Under the pieces are notes generated by a model. The model was not told where the DNA came from, made no database searches, and saw only the letters and a program-made list of their open reading frames with translations. Below, one piece after another: positions 26,456-36,342 of a stretch of DNA of 43,104 nt. The DNA lies in contig JAJQIL010000132.1 in assembly GCA_021199235.1 (NCBI GenBank), positions 1 through 43,104 on the forward strand, written 5' to 3'. The number at the start of each line of letters is the position of its first letter. Position 1 is the stretch's first letter. Source of the stretch: Lachnospiraceae bacterium. Lineage in GTDB: Bacteria; Bacillota; Clostridia; Lachnospirales; Lachnospiraceae. Position numbers and translations under genes: made by a program.

Positions 26456-26991
26456 CACAGACAGCCAGAGTATATGGGGGCAGCCTGTATGAGCTAGCCG
26501 CCGAGGAGTCGCTTACGGATACGATTCGCACACAGATGAGTGAGGTGCTGGATCTGTTCCGGGAAAATCCGGATTATCTGGCGCTGCTTACGGAGCCATC
26601 CATCGCGAAGGAGGAACGGACAGGCCTGATCGAGACCGCGTTCGGTTCCTGCGCGGAGCGGTATCTGGTGAGCTTTTTGAAGCTGCTGTGTGAAAAGGGC
26701 ATCCTCCGGGAATATGAGGGATGCTTTGAGGAATACACACGGCGGTACAACGCAGATCACAATATTGCCGAGGCTGTAGTCACAAGCGCGGTGGAACTCA
26801 CCGGTGCGCAGACGGCGGCCTTGAAGGATAAACTCGAAAAGCAGACCGGGAAGACCGTGATCCTGACGCAGAGGATCGACCCTTCCGTGGTCGCGGGACT
26901 GCGTGTGGAGCTGGAAGGAAAGCAGCTTGACGGTACCGTGAAGGACCGCATGGCGGGGATTTCCCGGAAGCTGGAGGAAGTTGTCTTATAG
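26452..26991 (+). CDS. atpH: ATP synthase F1 subunit delta
   Basis: A 179-residue OSCP/delta subunit that ties the peripheral stalk to the F1 head. The N-terminal domain starts YGGSLYELAAEE, and the C-terminal half contains the family pattern AVVTSAVELT...LEKQTGKTVILTQRIDPSVVAGLRVELEGKQLDGTVKDRM. It overlaps atpF by 4 bases. Length is normal. Confidence 0.95.
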   Translation: MTQTARVYGGSLYELAAEESLTDTIRTQMSEVLDLFRENPDYLALLTEPSIAKEERTGLIETAFGSCAERYLVSFLKLLCEKGILREYEGCFEEYTRRYNADHNIAEAVVTSAVELTGAQTAALKDKLEKQTGKTVILTQRIDPSVVAGLRVELEGKQLDGTVKDRMAGISRKLEEVVL

Positions 26992-27081
26992 TTTGCAACA
27001 GCAGGCCGCAGACATTTTCTGGTTTGCTGCTGTTTGGAACTGGATATATCATATCAATCATAGGTAAGGATGGATAAGACC

Positions 27082-28602
27082 ATGCAATTAAAACCTGAAG
27101 AAATCACCAAGGTCATCCGCAGCCAGATCAAATATTACGAGAACGCGATCCATCAGGACGAGACAGGTACCGTTCTGCTGGTCGGCGACGGCATTGCCAG
27201 AGCGAGCGGGCTTGTGAACTGCATGGCCGGAGAATTGCTGGAGTTTGAGGACGGAAGCTTCGGCATGGCGCAGAACCTCGAGGAGAACAGTGTCTCGATC
27301 GTTCTGTTTGGTTCCGGCGAGAAGATTCAGGAAGGACAGACCGTAAAACGTACCGGCAAGGTGGTATCTGTGCCGGTAGGAGAAGAACTGATCGGCAGGG
27401 TCGTGAATGCGCTCGGACAGCCGATTGACGGAGCGGGTCCGATCACAGCGAAGGAATATCGCCCGATTGAGAGCCAGGCGCCCGGCATCTGTGACCGGCA
27501 GCCGGTTTCTGAACCGCTTCAGACCGGCATCAAGGCGATCGATTCCATGATTCCGATCGGACGCGGACAGCGTGAGCTGATCATCGGCGACCGTCAGACA
27601 GGAAAGACGACGGTGGCGACTGATACAATTATCAACCAGAAGGGCAAGGATGTTATCTGTATTTATGTGGCGATCGGACAGAAGCGTTCGACCGTAGCTT
27701 CTCTGTGTGAGACGCTCTCGAGAAACGGGGCGATGGACTACACGATCATCGTGGCCGCGACCGCTTCCGAGGCGAGTCCGCTGCAGTACATTGCACCGTA
27801 TTCGGGCTGCGCGATGGGAGAATATTTTATGCAGCAGGGCAAGCATGTGCTGATCATTTATGACGATCTGAGCAAGCATGCGGTAGCGTACCGTGCACTC
27901 TCTCTGCTGATCCGCAGACCGCCAGGACGTGAGGCGTATCCGGGCGATGTCTTTTATCTGCATTCCAGACTGCTTGAGCGTGCGGCGAAGCTGGATGATG
28001 CGCACGGCGGCGGCTCTCTGACAGCGCTTCCGATCATTGAGACGCAGGCGGGTGATGTATCCGCTTATATTCCGACTAACGTGATCTCGATCACAGACGG
28101 TCAGATTTTCCTGGAGACCGAGCTGTTTCACTCCGGCGTTATGCCGGCGGTGAACCCGGGTATCTCCGTATCCCGTGTCGGCGGCAATGCGCAGATCAAG
28201 GCGATGAAAAAGGTATCCGGTACGCTGAAGCTGATCTATTCCCAGTACCGTGAGCTGCAGAGCTTTGCACAGTTCGGCTCCGATCTGGATGCGGATACGA
28301 AGTCCCGACTGGATCAGGGCGCGCGTATCGTGGAAGTATTAAAGCAGAACCAGAATTCTCCGGTGCCGGTTGAAAAACAGGTGGCGATCCTGTATGCGGC
28401 GAACAACGGCTATCTTACTTCGGTTGAGACCGGAGACGTCCGTTCGTATGAGACGGGACTATACCCGTTCCTGGATACGAATGCACAGGGCGCGGCAGCC
28501 ATGCAGGCCATCCGCGAGACAGGCAAGCTTGAGACGGAGACAGAAGATAATCTGAAGCAGGCGCTGCAGGATTATACGGATCAGTTCCTGGCTACGAAGT
28601 GA
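27082..28602 (+). CDS. atpA: ATP synthase F1 subunit alpha
   Basis: A 506-residue regulatory subunit of the F1 hexamer. Walker A is GDRQTGKT at 169-176, and the ATP synthase alpha/beta signature region [14 protein letters not shown] is present. [12 protein letters not shown] is the usual N-terminus, and AAGGA lies 11 bases before ATG 27082. An ATG at 27070 would add four residues but touches that motif. A 90-base spacer separates it from atpH. Confidence 0.96.
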   Translation: MQLKPEEITKVIRSQIKYYENAIHQDETGTVLLVGDGIARASGLVNCMAGELLEFEDGSFGMAQNLEENSVSIVLFGSGEKIQEGQTVKRTGKVVSVPVGEELIGRVVNALGQPIDGAGPITAKEYRPIESQAPGICDRQPVSEPLQTGIKAIDSMIPIGRGQRELIIGDRQTGKTTVATDTIINQKGKDVICIYVAIGQKRSTVASLCETLSRNGAMDYTIIVAATASEASPLQYIAPYSGCAMGEYFMQQGKHVLIIYDDLSKHAVAYRALSLLIRRPPGREAYPGDVFYLHSRLLERAAKLDDAHGGGSLTALPIIETQAGDVSAYIPTNVISITDGQIFLETELFHSGVMPAVNPGISVSRVGGNAQIKAMKKVSGTLKLIYSQYRELQSFAQFGSDLDADTKSRLDQGARIVEVLKQNQNSPVPVEKQVAILYAANNGYLTSVETGDVRSYETGLYPFLDTNAQGAAAMQAIRETGKLETETEDNLKQALQDYTDQFLATK

Positions 28603-28686
28603 GGAGACATCCGCGGACATCATCTATAGCAGGGGCTTTTACCCCGACATCATGATAAAGAATTTTTTTATAGAGGGAGGAACGAC

Positions 28687-29673
28687 ATGGCTGCAAACAT
28701 GAAAGCGGTAAAGCTGCGCATCAAAAGTGTTCAGAGCACAATGCAGATTACCAAAGCAATGGAACTTGTAGCATCCTCCAAGCTGCGCAGGGCAAAAGAC
28801 CGTTCTGATCAGTGCCGTCCGTATTTCAGGGAGCTTCATCAGACGCTGGCCGATATCGCGGAGGGAAACACGGATTTCTCTTCTGTATATGCGAAACCGG
28901 CTGCAGGCAGCCGCCCACAGGCAAACAGGTACTGTTATGTCGTGATCGCGGGCGACCGCGGTCTGGCCGGCGGATACAATTCCAATCTGTTCAAAAAACT
29001 GGAAGCGGCGGCTTCACAGAATCTGGCGGATGGAAACAATCCGAAAAACAGTTTGAAAAACAGTCCGGCAGATGCGGGTGCAGACGGTTCTGCTGCGAAC
29101 GCGGGCGAATATGTGGTGCTTCCCATCGGGAAAAAGGCTGTGGAATATTTTCAGCGCAGAGGTGTGGAGATCCTGACGGAAGATTTTGCGACGGTGGCGG
29201 ATGTCTCCGTGGCGGACTGCTTTGAGATCGCGCGGCTGCTCTGCCGGGAATACCGGGAAGGGCGCTTCGGACACATTGAGCTTTGTTATACAGAATTTGT
29301 GTCCATGCTTTCTCAGCGGCCACAGATTGCTCCGATGCTTCCGCTGACTGATCTGGGAAGCGATGCTGATCAGACGGATGCCGGGAACGGCGCAGTTTCA
29401 GAGAAAAAGCCGGTTCGCAATCTGATCCTGTATGAGCCGGACAGTACGGAAGTCTTTGACGCCATCGTTCCGGAATATCTGGGAGGCCTGATCTACGGCG
29501 GTGTCTGTGACGCGCTGGCGAGTGAGCTGGCGGCGCGGCGCAACGCAATGGAGGCGGCGACCAGCAACGCGGAGGAAATGATCGAGAAGCTGAACCTGAG
29601 CTATAACCGCGCGCGCCAGAGCAGCATCACGACAGAGATCACAGAGATTGTCGCAGGCGCGGAGGGCATATAA
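28687..29673 (+). CDS. atpG: ATP synthase F1 subunit gamma, enlarged
   Basis: A 328-residue rotor-shaft subunit. The N-terminal helix MKAVKLRIKSVQSTMQITKAMELVASSKLRRA and the C-terminal NAEEMIEKLNLSYNRARQSSITTEITEIVAGAEG stretch are canonical. It is about 40 residues longer than usual because of two low-complexity insertions in the Rossmann-like middle: about 111-139 (Asn/Ala/Gly/Ser-rich) and 221-240 (Asp/Gly-rich). The first contains a DNA-level duplication (KNSLKNS). Both should be surface loops, so function is probably kept. GGGAGG lies 6 bases before the ATG. Confidence 0.95.
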   Translation: MAANMKAVKLRIKSVQSTMQITKAMELVASSKLRRAKDRSDQCRPYFRELHQTLADIAEGNTDFSSVYAKPAAGSRPQANRYCYVVIAGDRGLAGGYNSNLFKKLEAAASQNLADGNNPKNSLKNSPADAGADGSAANAGEYVVLPIGKKAVEYFQRRGVEILTEDFATVADVSVADCFEIARLLCREYREGRFGHIELCYTEFVSMLSQRPQIAPMLPLTDLGSDADQTDAGNGAVSEKKPVRNLILYEPDSTEVFDAIVPEYLGGLIYGGVCDALASELAARRNAMEAATSNAEEMIEKLNLSYNRARQSSITTEITEIVAGAEGI

Positions 29674-29728
29674 AGAAAACGGCGCGGCCTGCGTCACCGG
29701 TACTGATGTGTCGATGACGGGGCGTTAG

Positions 29729-31135
<1,407 letters not shown>

Positions 31136-31161
31136 AAATTTTGTCTGCATTGCGTGATGTT

Positions 31162-31196
31162 GTAACCTGTATCTGTGAAGGCATTGAACAGTTACG
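31162..31196 (+). repeat. GTAAC-type palindromic repeat between atpD and atpC
   Basis: A GTAAC left end, CTGTGAAGGCATTGAACAG core and GTTACG right end match the family at 581-608 and 8866-8892. It lies inside the operon, so it is transcribed with atp and could form a hairpin between the two reading frames. Confidence 0.7.
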
Positions 31197-31249
31197 GGCA
31201 GGGAGCTTGAAAGGACAAAATGTAACAGGAGTAAGGAAGGAGACGGCTT

Positions 31250-31651
31250 ATGAGTAGTTTTCCATTAAGAATCGGAACGCCGGACGGCCTTCTCTTTGAG
31301 GGGAACGCCGAGCGTGTGGTATGCCGGACGATCACCGGCGACCTTGCGGTCCTCGCGGGACACTGCAATTACTGCACTGCCATCGGTATGGGCGAAGCGC
31401 ATGTGGTGTTCGAGGACGGCACCACGCGGTATGCGGCCTGCATCGGCGGGATGCTTTCAGTCATGGACGGTACCTGCCGTGTCCTTGCCACCACCTGGGA
31501 GTGGAAAGAGGACATTGATAAGGAGCGTGCTGAGGACGCAAAGAAACGCGCCGAGGAACGTCTGGCGAGACAGGGACTGACTGATCAGGAGTACGCCAAT
31601 GCCACCGCGAAGCTTCACCGGGCGCTGGTGAGACTGAGCGTGAAGCAGTAG
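31250..31651 (+). CDS. atpC: ATP synthase F1 subunit epsilon
   Basis: A 133-residue subunit with the N-terminal beta-sandwich (PLRIGTPDGLLFEGNAERVVCRTITGDLAVLAGH) and a C-terminal helical hairpin rich in Glu, Arg and Ala. It couples the rotor and can inhibit hydrolysis. AAGGAAGGAG lies 7 bases before the ATG. Last gene of the operon; a terminator follows at 31701. Confidence 0.95.
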   Translation: MSSFPLRIGTPDGLLFEGNAERVVCRTITGDLAVLAGHCNYCTAIGMGEAHVVFEDGTTRYAACIGGMLSVMDGTCRVLATTWEWKEDIDKERAEDAKKRAEERLARQGLTDQEYANATAKLHRALVRLSVKQ

Positions 31652-31700
31652 ATGTTTTTGGCCGCGCATTTATAGCGCGGTTGGTGTTGAAAAACGTATT

Positions 31701-31736
31701 ATGCCCCATGTGTGAATGCACATGGGGCATAGTTTT
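31701..31736 (+). terminator. Terminator of the ATP synthase operon
   Basis: Perfect 12-base arms ATGCCCCATGTG (31701-31712) and CACATGGGGCAT (31719-31730) enclose a 6-base loop and are followed by AGTTTTA. The stem is palindromic, but the promoter immediately after it (31738) belongs to the next unit. Confidence 0.85.
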
Positions 31737-31737
31737 A

Positions 31738-31766
31738 TTGACATTTATTGGTTTCACTATTATAAT
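31738..31766 (+). promoter_or_regulatory. Consensus promoter of the AbiE-like pair
   Basis: TTGACA (31738-31743) and TATAAT (31761-31766) with exactly 17 bases between them. A perfect promoter is unusual for an accessory module and implies tight repression, consistent with the operator that follows. Confidence 0.9.
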
Positions 31767-31788
31767 TAGTTTCACTAATTTAGTGAAA
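31752..31788 (+). promoter_or_regulatory. Operator-like repeats over the AbiE-like promoter
   Basis: TTTCACTA occurs inside the promoter spacer (31752-31759), and again 18 bases later as the left arm of a perfect palindrome, TTTCACTAA-T-TTAGTGAAA (31770-31788). The palindrome covers the expected transcription start and touches the ribosome-binding site. Three half-sites around a perfect promoter suggest binding and autorepression by the downstream winged-helix protein. Confidence 0.7.
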
Positions 31789-31800
31789 GGAATGATTCGG

Positions 31801-32826
31801 GTGAAACTTGAGAATATGAGAGCATACGATTGTGTATCTGAGAAATTTTTGAGAATTCCCAATATCCAACGATATGAAGTTAAAAACAGAACAGAAGATG
31901 GATTTCAATTTGAGATTGAATTGGAAGACGGTTTTATTTTCAGAATGCGGGCGTATATGCTGACCCAGATTTATCCATCAACAATATTGGAGTTTTGTAG
32001 TAACGAGAAACACATATTAAGTGAAAGTGTGCTCGTGGCTCCTTACGTATCAGATCGATCTGCGGAAATCTGCAGAGAAAAACAATTGGGATATTTTGAT
32101 TATGCAGGAAATTGCTGGTTTACTGCTCATTCTATTTACATCTCAGAACGGGGAAATATAAATTCGTTTGTTGTGAAGCAAAGACAGAACTCTTTTTTTG
32201 ATCGATCATCGACCGTGTCTTCTTTGATATTGCGGGAATTATTTGCGGATTATCGAAAAATCTGGAGACTGAAGTATCTTGCAGAGCAAGTTGGGTGTAG
32301 TATAGGTCAGGTCTCTAAATTGATGACTTATCTGATAAAGAATGCCTGGGCCGAGAAGACAGAGACAGGTTATGCAATTATTGAACCCGAGAAACTGATG
32401 CGGGAATGGAGTAAAGGGTATGGGAAGAAGGAACCAGAGATCTGTTCCTGTTACAGTCTGGATTCGATTCCTGAGATTGAAAAAAAATTGAGAAAAATCA
32501 GGCAGGAAAATGGCATAGCCTATTATCTATCTGGCTTTTCAGGTGGCGTTCGCTATACTCCGGTAGTCCGATACAATAAAATTCATGTGTTTTTATCACC
32601 GGAAGATATTCATGAAACACTGCAACTTCTGGAACTAAAACGCGTGGATAGTGGGTCTAATGTTATTATTTTTCCGATAACAGACACCGCGTGCCTGAAA
32701 AACAGCAGAATTATGAATCATGATTCTGTTGTATCGCCGGTACAGATTTATTTAGACTGTATGCAATTGAAAGGCAGAGGGGAAGAAATGGCTGAAAGCA
32801 TATTAAACAAGGTGATATTAAAATGA
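31801..32826 (+). CDS. AbiEi-like winged-helix regulator/antitoxin candidate
   Basis: A 341-residue protein. The N-terminal ~125 residues form an alpha/beta domain with LVAPYVSDRSAEICREKQLGY-type and DYAGNCWF segments. A winged helix-turn-helix follows at about 138-195 (VSSLILRELF...LAEQVGCSIGQVSKLMTYL). The C-terminal ~145 residues are a second alpha/beta domain. The layout resembles uncharacterised regulators paired with nucleotidyltransferases in type IV toxin-antitoxin loci. Start: GTG 31801 has GAAAGGA at 9 bases; ATG 31792 nearly touches that motif, and ATG 31816 is possible. It ends in an ATGA overlap with the toxin-like gene. The DNA is clearly richer in A and T than the atp genes, a sign of transfer. 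Confidence 0.7.
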   Translation: MKLENMRAYDCVSEKFLRIPNIQRYEVKNRTEDGFQFEIELEDGFIFRMRAYMLTQIYPSTILEFCSNEKHILSESVLVAPYVSDRSAEICREKQLGYFDYAGNCWFTAHSIYISERGNINSFVVKQRQNSFFDRSSTVSSLILRELFADYRKIWRLKYLAEQVGCSIGQVSKLMTYLIKNAWAEKTETGYAIIEPEKLMREWSKGYGKKEPEICSCYSLDSIPEIEKKLRKIRQENGIAYYLSGFSGGVRYTPVVRYNKIHVFLSPEDIHETLQLLELKRVDSGSNVIIFPITDTACLKNSRIMNHDSVVSPVQIYLDCMQLKGRGEEMAESILNKVILK

Positions 32827-33653
32827 TTCGTGACGAAGATTTAATTACCAGGGTAGACTATTCGGCGGGGCAGAAAGAAGCGGCGCACCGGGTACTGATA
32901 GAATTGGTTAATTTATTTCAGGAATATGAAGAGGATATCCGAATTGTAGGCGGGTGGGTGCCAGATTTGATGTTTCCGGAAGAAGGGCATATCGGAAGTG
33001 TGGATGTAGATATTTTGATTAATCATCTGACTTTGCAGGATGAAGGATATCAGAATATGTCTTGCATTTTAAGAAAAAATGCGTATTTGGATCATCCGGA
33101 TAAGTATTTCTCGTTTATTAAAACAGTAGAAGTAGATGGGATTTTTTATGATGTAGATGTTGATATTCTCGCGGGAATGTATGGTGGGACGCAGAAGAAA
33201 AGACGGAGTCAGCATGTACAGGGGATAAAAGCTTTAAAATCGACCGGAGGTAATTTTGCTTTTAATTTTCCGCCTCAGAGAATAAAAATGGAAGCGAGAC
33301 GACCAGACGGAGCATTTGACGTTGCGAATGTAAGTGTGATTGCAGTTGTACCGTATATAGTTATGAAGACGGCGGCTTTAGGACGAGGAAAGGCGAAGGA
33401 TGCTTATGATATTTATTTTCTTGTGAAACATTATAGTGGTGGAGTAAGAACATTGTCAATTGAATTTCAGAAGGTTCACGATAAAAAAATTGTTACTGAA
33501 ATGAAAGAGAAGCTTTCGGATAAATTTGCTTCTCCGGATCATGCAGGACCAAAAGACGTTATAGATTTTCTGGGACTTAGTGATGAGGATGAAATAGAGA
33601 TGACAAAGAGAGATGCTTACGAGCAGATACAGGCTTTAATTAATTTGATTTAA
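32823..33653 (+). CDS. AbiEii-like nucleotidyltransferase, toxin candidate
   Basis: A 276-residue protein of the polymerase-beta-type nucleotidyltransferase superfamily. The core motif is IVGGWVPDLMFPEEGHIGSVDVDILI, with Gly43-Gly44 and the metal ligands Asp61/Asp63. A third carboxylate is in FYDVDVDIL (about Asp112/Asp114). GRGKAKDAYDIYFLVKHY near residue 190 matches the R/K-x-KD-x-x-DI-x-x-L element of AbiEii/AbiGii proteins. Characterised relatives transfer nucleotides to RNA or tRNA ends, or bind GTP, to arrest growth; the target here is unknown. It overlaps the regulator gene by 4 bases. Both are A/T-rich. Confidence 0.8.
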   Translation: MIRDEDLITRVDYSAGQKEAAHRVLIELVNLFQEYEEDIRIVGGWVPDLMFPEEGHIGSVDVDILINHLTLQDEGYQNMSCILRKNAYLDHPDKYFSFIKTVEVDGIFYDVDVDILAGMYGGTQKKRRSQHVQGIKALKSTGGNFAFNFPPQRIKMEARRPDGAFDVANVSVIAVVPYIVMKTAALGRGKAKDAYDIYFLVKHYSGGVRTLSIEFQKVHDKKIVTEMKEKLSDKFASPDHAGPKDVIDFLGLSDEDEIEMTKRDAYEQIQALINLI

Positions 33654-33757
33654 AAAACTCTGTTTTGATTTTCCGTTTTTACAAAGCAAACACTGTTTTT
33701 CCATATTTTTGTTATACACTATCTTAAAATATTTGTTGGTAAAGGCGGAATGCACAT

Positions 33758-36073
33758 ATGAAATGTATTCAGAACTATTTTCGGACAGGTAAGATGCGTT
33801 CTCTCGGGTTTGGTCGTGTGCTGCTGTTTTTGGGGCTTATGCTTTTGTCTGCTGCTCTGACGGCACTCGTATCCCCGGCAACTGTTTATGCAGGCGAAAT
33901 GGGCGGCATGGATTTCGGCAATTTTGGCGGCGGAGGCGATTCCGCGGGCGGCGACTGGTCAGGCGGTGATATGTCGGGAGGCGGCATGGATTTTGGCGGC
34001 TTCGGAGACTGGGAAGACTCCTCCTCTGAGGACGAAGAGCTGGTCTATGAGACTGAGACAGAGACCGAAACGGAGACAGAGTTTGTCCTGGCTCTCGTGG
34101 ATGAGGGAACCTGCGGAGATGATCTGACCTGGGAACTTTACAATGACGGGGCTTTGACCATTACAGGTACCGGTGCGATGACCTCGTTTTCGGATGAGGA
34201 TGACGTTCCGTGGTACAGTAACCGGGATGTGGTCGTCACAGTGACGATTAGCAGCGGTGTGACCGATGTCAGTGATTACGCTTTTTATAAATGCACGAAT
34301 CTGACGAGCATTACGTTCACCGACATCGATATGGTGACGGAGATCGGGGAGTACGCGTTCTACGGCTGCTCTTCTCTGACGGATATTGTAATCCCGTCCG
34401 GTGTGACGGAAATCGGGGAGTATGCGTTCTACGACTGCTCTTCGCTGGCGGAAATCAGTGTCCCGGAGAGTGTGACGGAGCTTAGCGCATATCTGTTTTA
34501 CAATTGTTCCGCGCTGAAGAGCTTTGCGATATCCGACGCTGTGACGGAGATCGGAGAGTACACGTTCTACGGCTGCTCCGGACTTGAAGAGATCAGCATT
34601 CCGGAGACAGTCACGGAGATCGGAGAGTATGCGTTTGCCTCCTGCGAGGGGCTTAGTACAGTAACGCTTTCCGGTGGGATTACGGAGCTTGCCGGTTACA
34701 TGTTTTCCGGCTGCGACAGCCTGGAAAGCATCAGTATCCCGGAGAGTGTAACGGAGATCGGGGATCATGCGTTTTATAACTGTGAAGCCCTAAGCCAGGT
34801 GAACATTTCTGAGAGCGTGACGGAGATTGGCAGCTATGCGTTTGCCTCCTGTGACAGTCTCGAAAGTATCAGCGTTCCGGAGAGTGTGACGACCATTGAC
34901 AGCTACGCCTTTTCTGATTGTGCGGCATTAACCGGCGTCACGCTTACAGACAATGTGACAAGCATCGGAATGTTCGCGTTTTCCGGCTGCGAAAGTCTTT
35001 CTTCCTTTACGATTCCGTCGGGTGTGACGACGATCAGCAGCAGTACGTTCCGGGACTGTACGGGGCTGACCAGCGTGGAGATACCGGAGAGTGTGACGAG
35101 CATCGGCATTTATGCGTTTTCCGGCTGTTCCACACTGGAGAATCTTGTGATACCGGAGGGAGTGATCAGCATTGCCAACAATGCGTTTGAAAAGTGCACT
35201 GCTCTGACGAGCGTTTCGTTCCCGGAGACGCTGACGACCATTGGAGAAAACGCGTTTGATTCCTGCACAGCTCTTGAAAGCCTTACGATTCCGGATGGGA
35301 TGACCGCGATTGGGAATTATGCATTTAAAAAATGTACAGCGCTTACCACGGTCACGATTTCAGACAGTGTGACGAGTATCGGAAAATACGCGTTTTCCGG
35401 CTGCAGTGCGCTGGCGGAGGTGGAAATACCGGACAGCGTGACGAGCATTGGCAGCAATGCGTTTGCTGACTGTGTGAGTCTGACCTGTGTGACCATTCCG
35501 GAGAGTGTGACGAGCATCGGCGGCAGTGCGTTCTCCGGCTGTACTTCGCTGACAGAAGTAGAAATGCCGGACAGTGTGACGAGCCTTTCCGACTCTGTGT
35601 TTTCCGGCTGTTCCGCGCTTGCCTCTATCGAGATCCCGGACAGCGTGACAAGTATCGGAAAATATACGTTTGAGGGTTGCACGAATCTGAAGACAGTGAC
35701 CATTCCGTCGAGTGTCGTGAGCATCGGCGACCGGGCGTTTTCCGGCTGCTCGTCTCTTACGGAAGTAACGATTCCGACCAGTGTGACAGATATCGGGAAA
35801 GAAGCGTTTGCCTCCTGCACGTCGCTCAAAGAGCTGGAACTGCCGTCAAGTCTGACCAGCATCAGCAGTTATTTGTTTTCAAACTGCACAGCGCTGACGG
35901 AAATCGTTATTCCTTCCAGCGTGACCAGTGTGTCGATGTATGCGTTTAAAAGCTGCGACGCGCTGACCAGTGTGTATTATACCGGCACAGAGGACGACTG
36001 GGACAGCGTCACGATCGCGTCGGGGAATGAGAACCTGACGGCGGCGGAGATTACGTATGAGTATGCTGCATAG
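33758..36073 (+). CDS. BspA-type leucine-rich-repeat secreted protein
   Basis: A 771-residue protein. A basic start and hydrophobic core end at VYA-GE (about residue 45), a signal peptide. A Gly/Asp/Ser-rich segment (46-90) and a TETETETETE tract (about 98-108) follow. Then come 25 consecutive BspA-type (LRR_5) repeats of about 23 residues, with pattern VTSIGxYAFSGCSxLxxVxIPxS. The C-terminal cap is VYYTGTEDDWDSVTI. Such proteins sit at the cell surface and bind host proteins or glycans. No LPXTG, SLH or lipobox anchor is visible, so it may be secreted or held non-covalently. AAAGGCGG precedes ATG 33758. The near-identical DNA repeats invite copy-number change. Confidence 0.92.
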   Translation: MKCIQNYFRTGKMRSLGFGRVLLFLGLMLLSAALTALVSPATVYAGEMGGMDFGNFGGGGDSAGGDWSGGDMSGGGMDFGGFGDWEDSSSEDEELVYETETETETETEFVLALVDEGTCGDDLTWELYNDGALTITGTGAMTSFSDEDDVPWYSNRDVVVTVTISSGVTDVSDYAFYKCTNLTSITFTDIDMVTEIGEYAFYGCSSLTDIVIPSGVTEIGEYAFYDCSSLAEISVPESVTELSAYLFYNCSALKSFAISDAVTEIGEYTFYGCSGLEEISIPETVTEIGEYAFASCEGLSTVTLSGGITELAGYMFSGCDSLESISIPESVTEIGDHAFYNCEALSQVNISESVTEIGSYAFASCDSLESISVPESVTTIDSYAFSDCAALTGVTLTDNVTSIGMFAFSGCESLSSFTIPSGVTTISSSTFRDCTGLTSVEIPESVTSIGIYAFSGCSTLENLVIPEGVISIANNAFEKCTALTSVSFPETLTTIGENAFDSCTALESLTIPDGMTAIGNYAFKKCTALTTVTISDSVTSIGKYAFSGCSALAEVEIPDSVTSIGSNAFADCVSLTCVTIPESVTSIGGSAFSGCTSLTEVEMPDSVTSLSDSVFSGCSALASIEIPDSVTSIGKYTFEGCTNLKTVTIPSSVVSIGDRAFSGCSSLTEVTIPTSVTDIGKEAFASCTSLKELELPSSLTSISSYLFSNCTALTEIVIPSSVTSVSMYAFKSCDALTSVYYTGTEDDWDSVTIASGNENLTAAEITYEYAA

Positions 36074-36109
36074 CAAAATGTATGAGCATACTGTATAGTA
36101 AAAGGGTTC

Positions 36110-36136
36110 GTAACTGTGAAGGTACAGAACTGTTAC
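36110..36136 (+). repeat. GTAAC-type repeat after the LRR gene
   Basis: It starts GTAACTGTGAAGGTAC like the other family members, but the right half reads AGAACTGTTAC. Only the outer GTAAC/GTTAC pairs remain intact, so this is a diverged copy. Confidence 0.7.
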
Positions 36137-36148
36137 AGGGATTTTTCA

Positions 36149-36180
36149 GGGGAAGACTGTTAATGCAGGCTTCCCTTTTC
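36149..36180 (+). terminator. Terminator after the LRR gene
   Basis: GGGAAG (36150-36155) pairs with CTTCCC (36170-36175), with TG/CA inside, and runs into TTTTC. Confidence 0.6.
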
Positions 36181-36244
36181 TGCTGAAACAGTTTTTGTCA
36201 TGAAGCTCTTTCCTTTTATTGATTGAGATGAGGTTTTGTGGTAT

Positions 36245-36313
36245 GCTGAAAAAAGAATTCAAGTAACTATCCAGAACAGGTCTTCGCACTTGCTTCGAAG
36301 ACCGAGTGAAAAC
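36245..36313 (+). repeat. Composite intergenic repeat, left part only
   Basis: A GCTGAAAAAAG lead and GTAACTATCCAGAACAG are followed by a hairpin with arms GGTCTTCG (36279-36286) and CGAAGACC (36296-36303), then GAGTGAAAAC. The order of parts is the same as at 8801-8893, but both stem arms differ together so pairing is kept. The palindromic right part is missing here. Confidence 0.75.
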
Positions 36314-36342
36314 ATATAAAATGATATAAGGAGGACAGACAA

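Noticed and set aside
33959-34768. 269-codon - strand frame inside the LRR gene
   Set aside because: It is the mirror of repetitive LRR coding DNA; its apparent repeats are only the complement of the LRR codons.
34230-35990. Regularly spaced repeats of about 69 bases, considered as CRISPR or a tandem DNA element
   Set aside because: The spacing equals 23 codons and the phase is in frame with the LRR protein; there are no spacers and no cas genes.
36137-36342. Cobalamin riboswitch before cbiF
   Set aside because: No B12-box-like or conserved junction motif was visible; the space is taken up by a terminator and the left part of the composite repeat.
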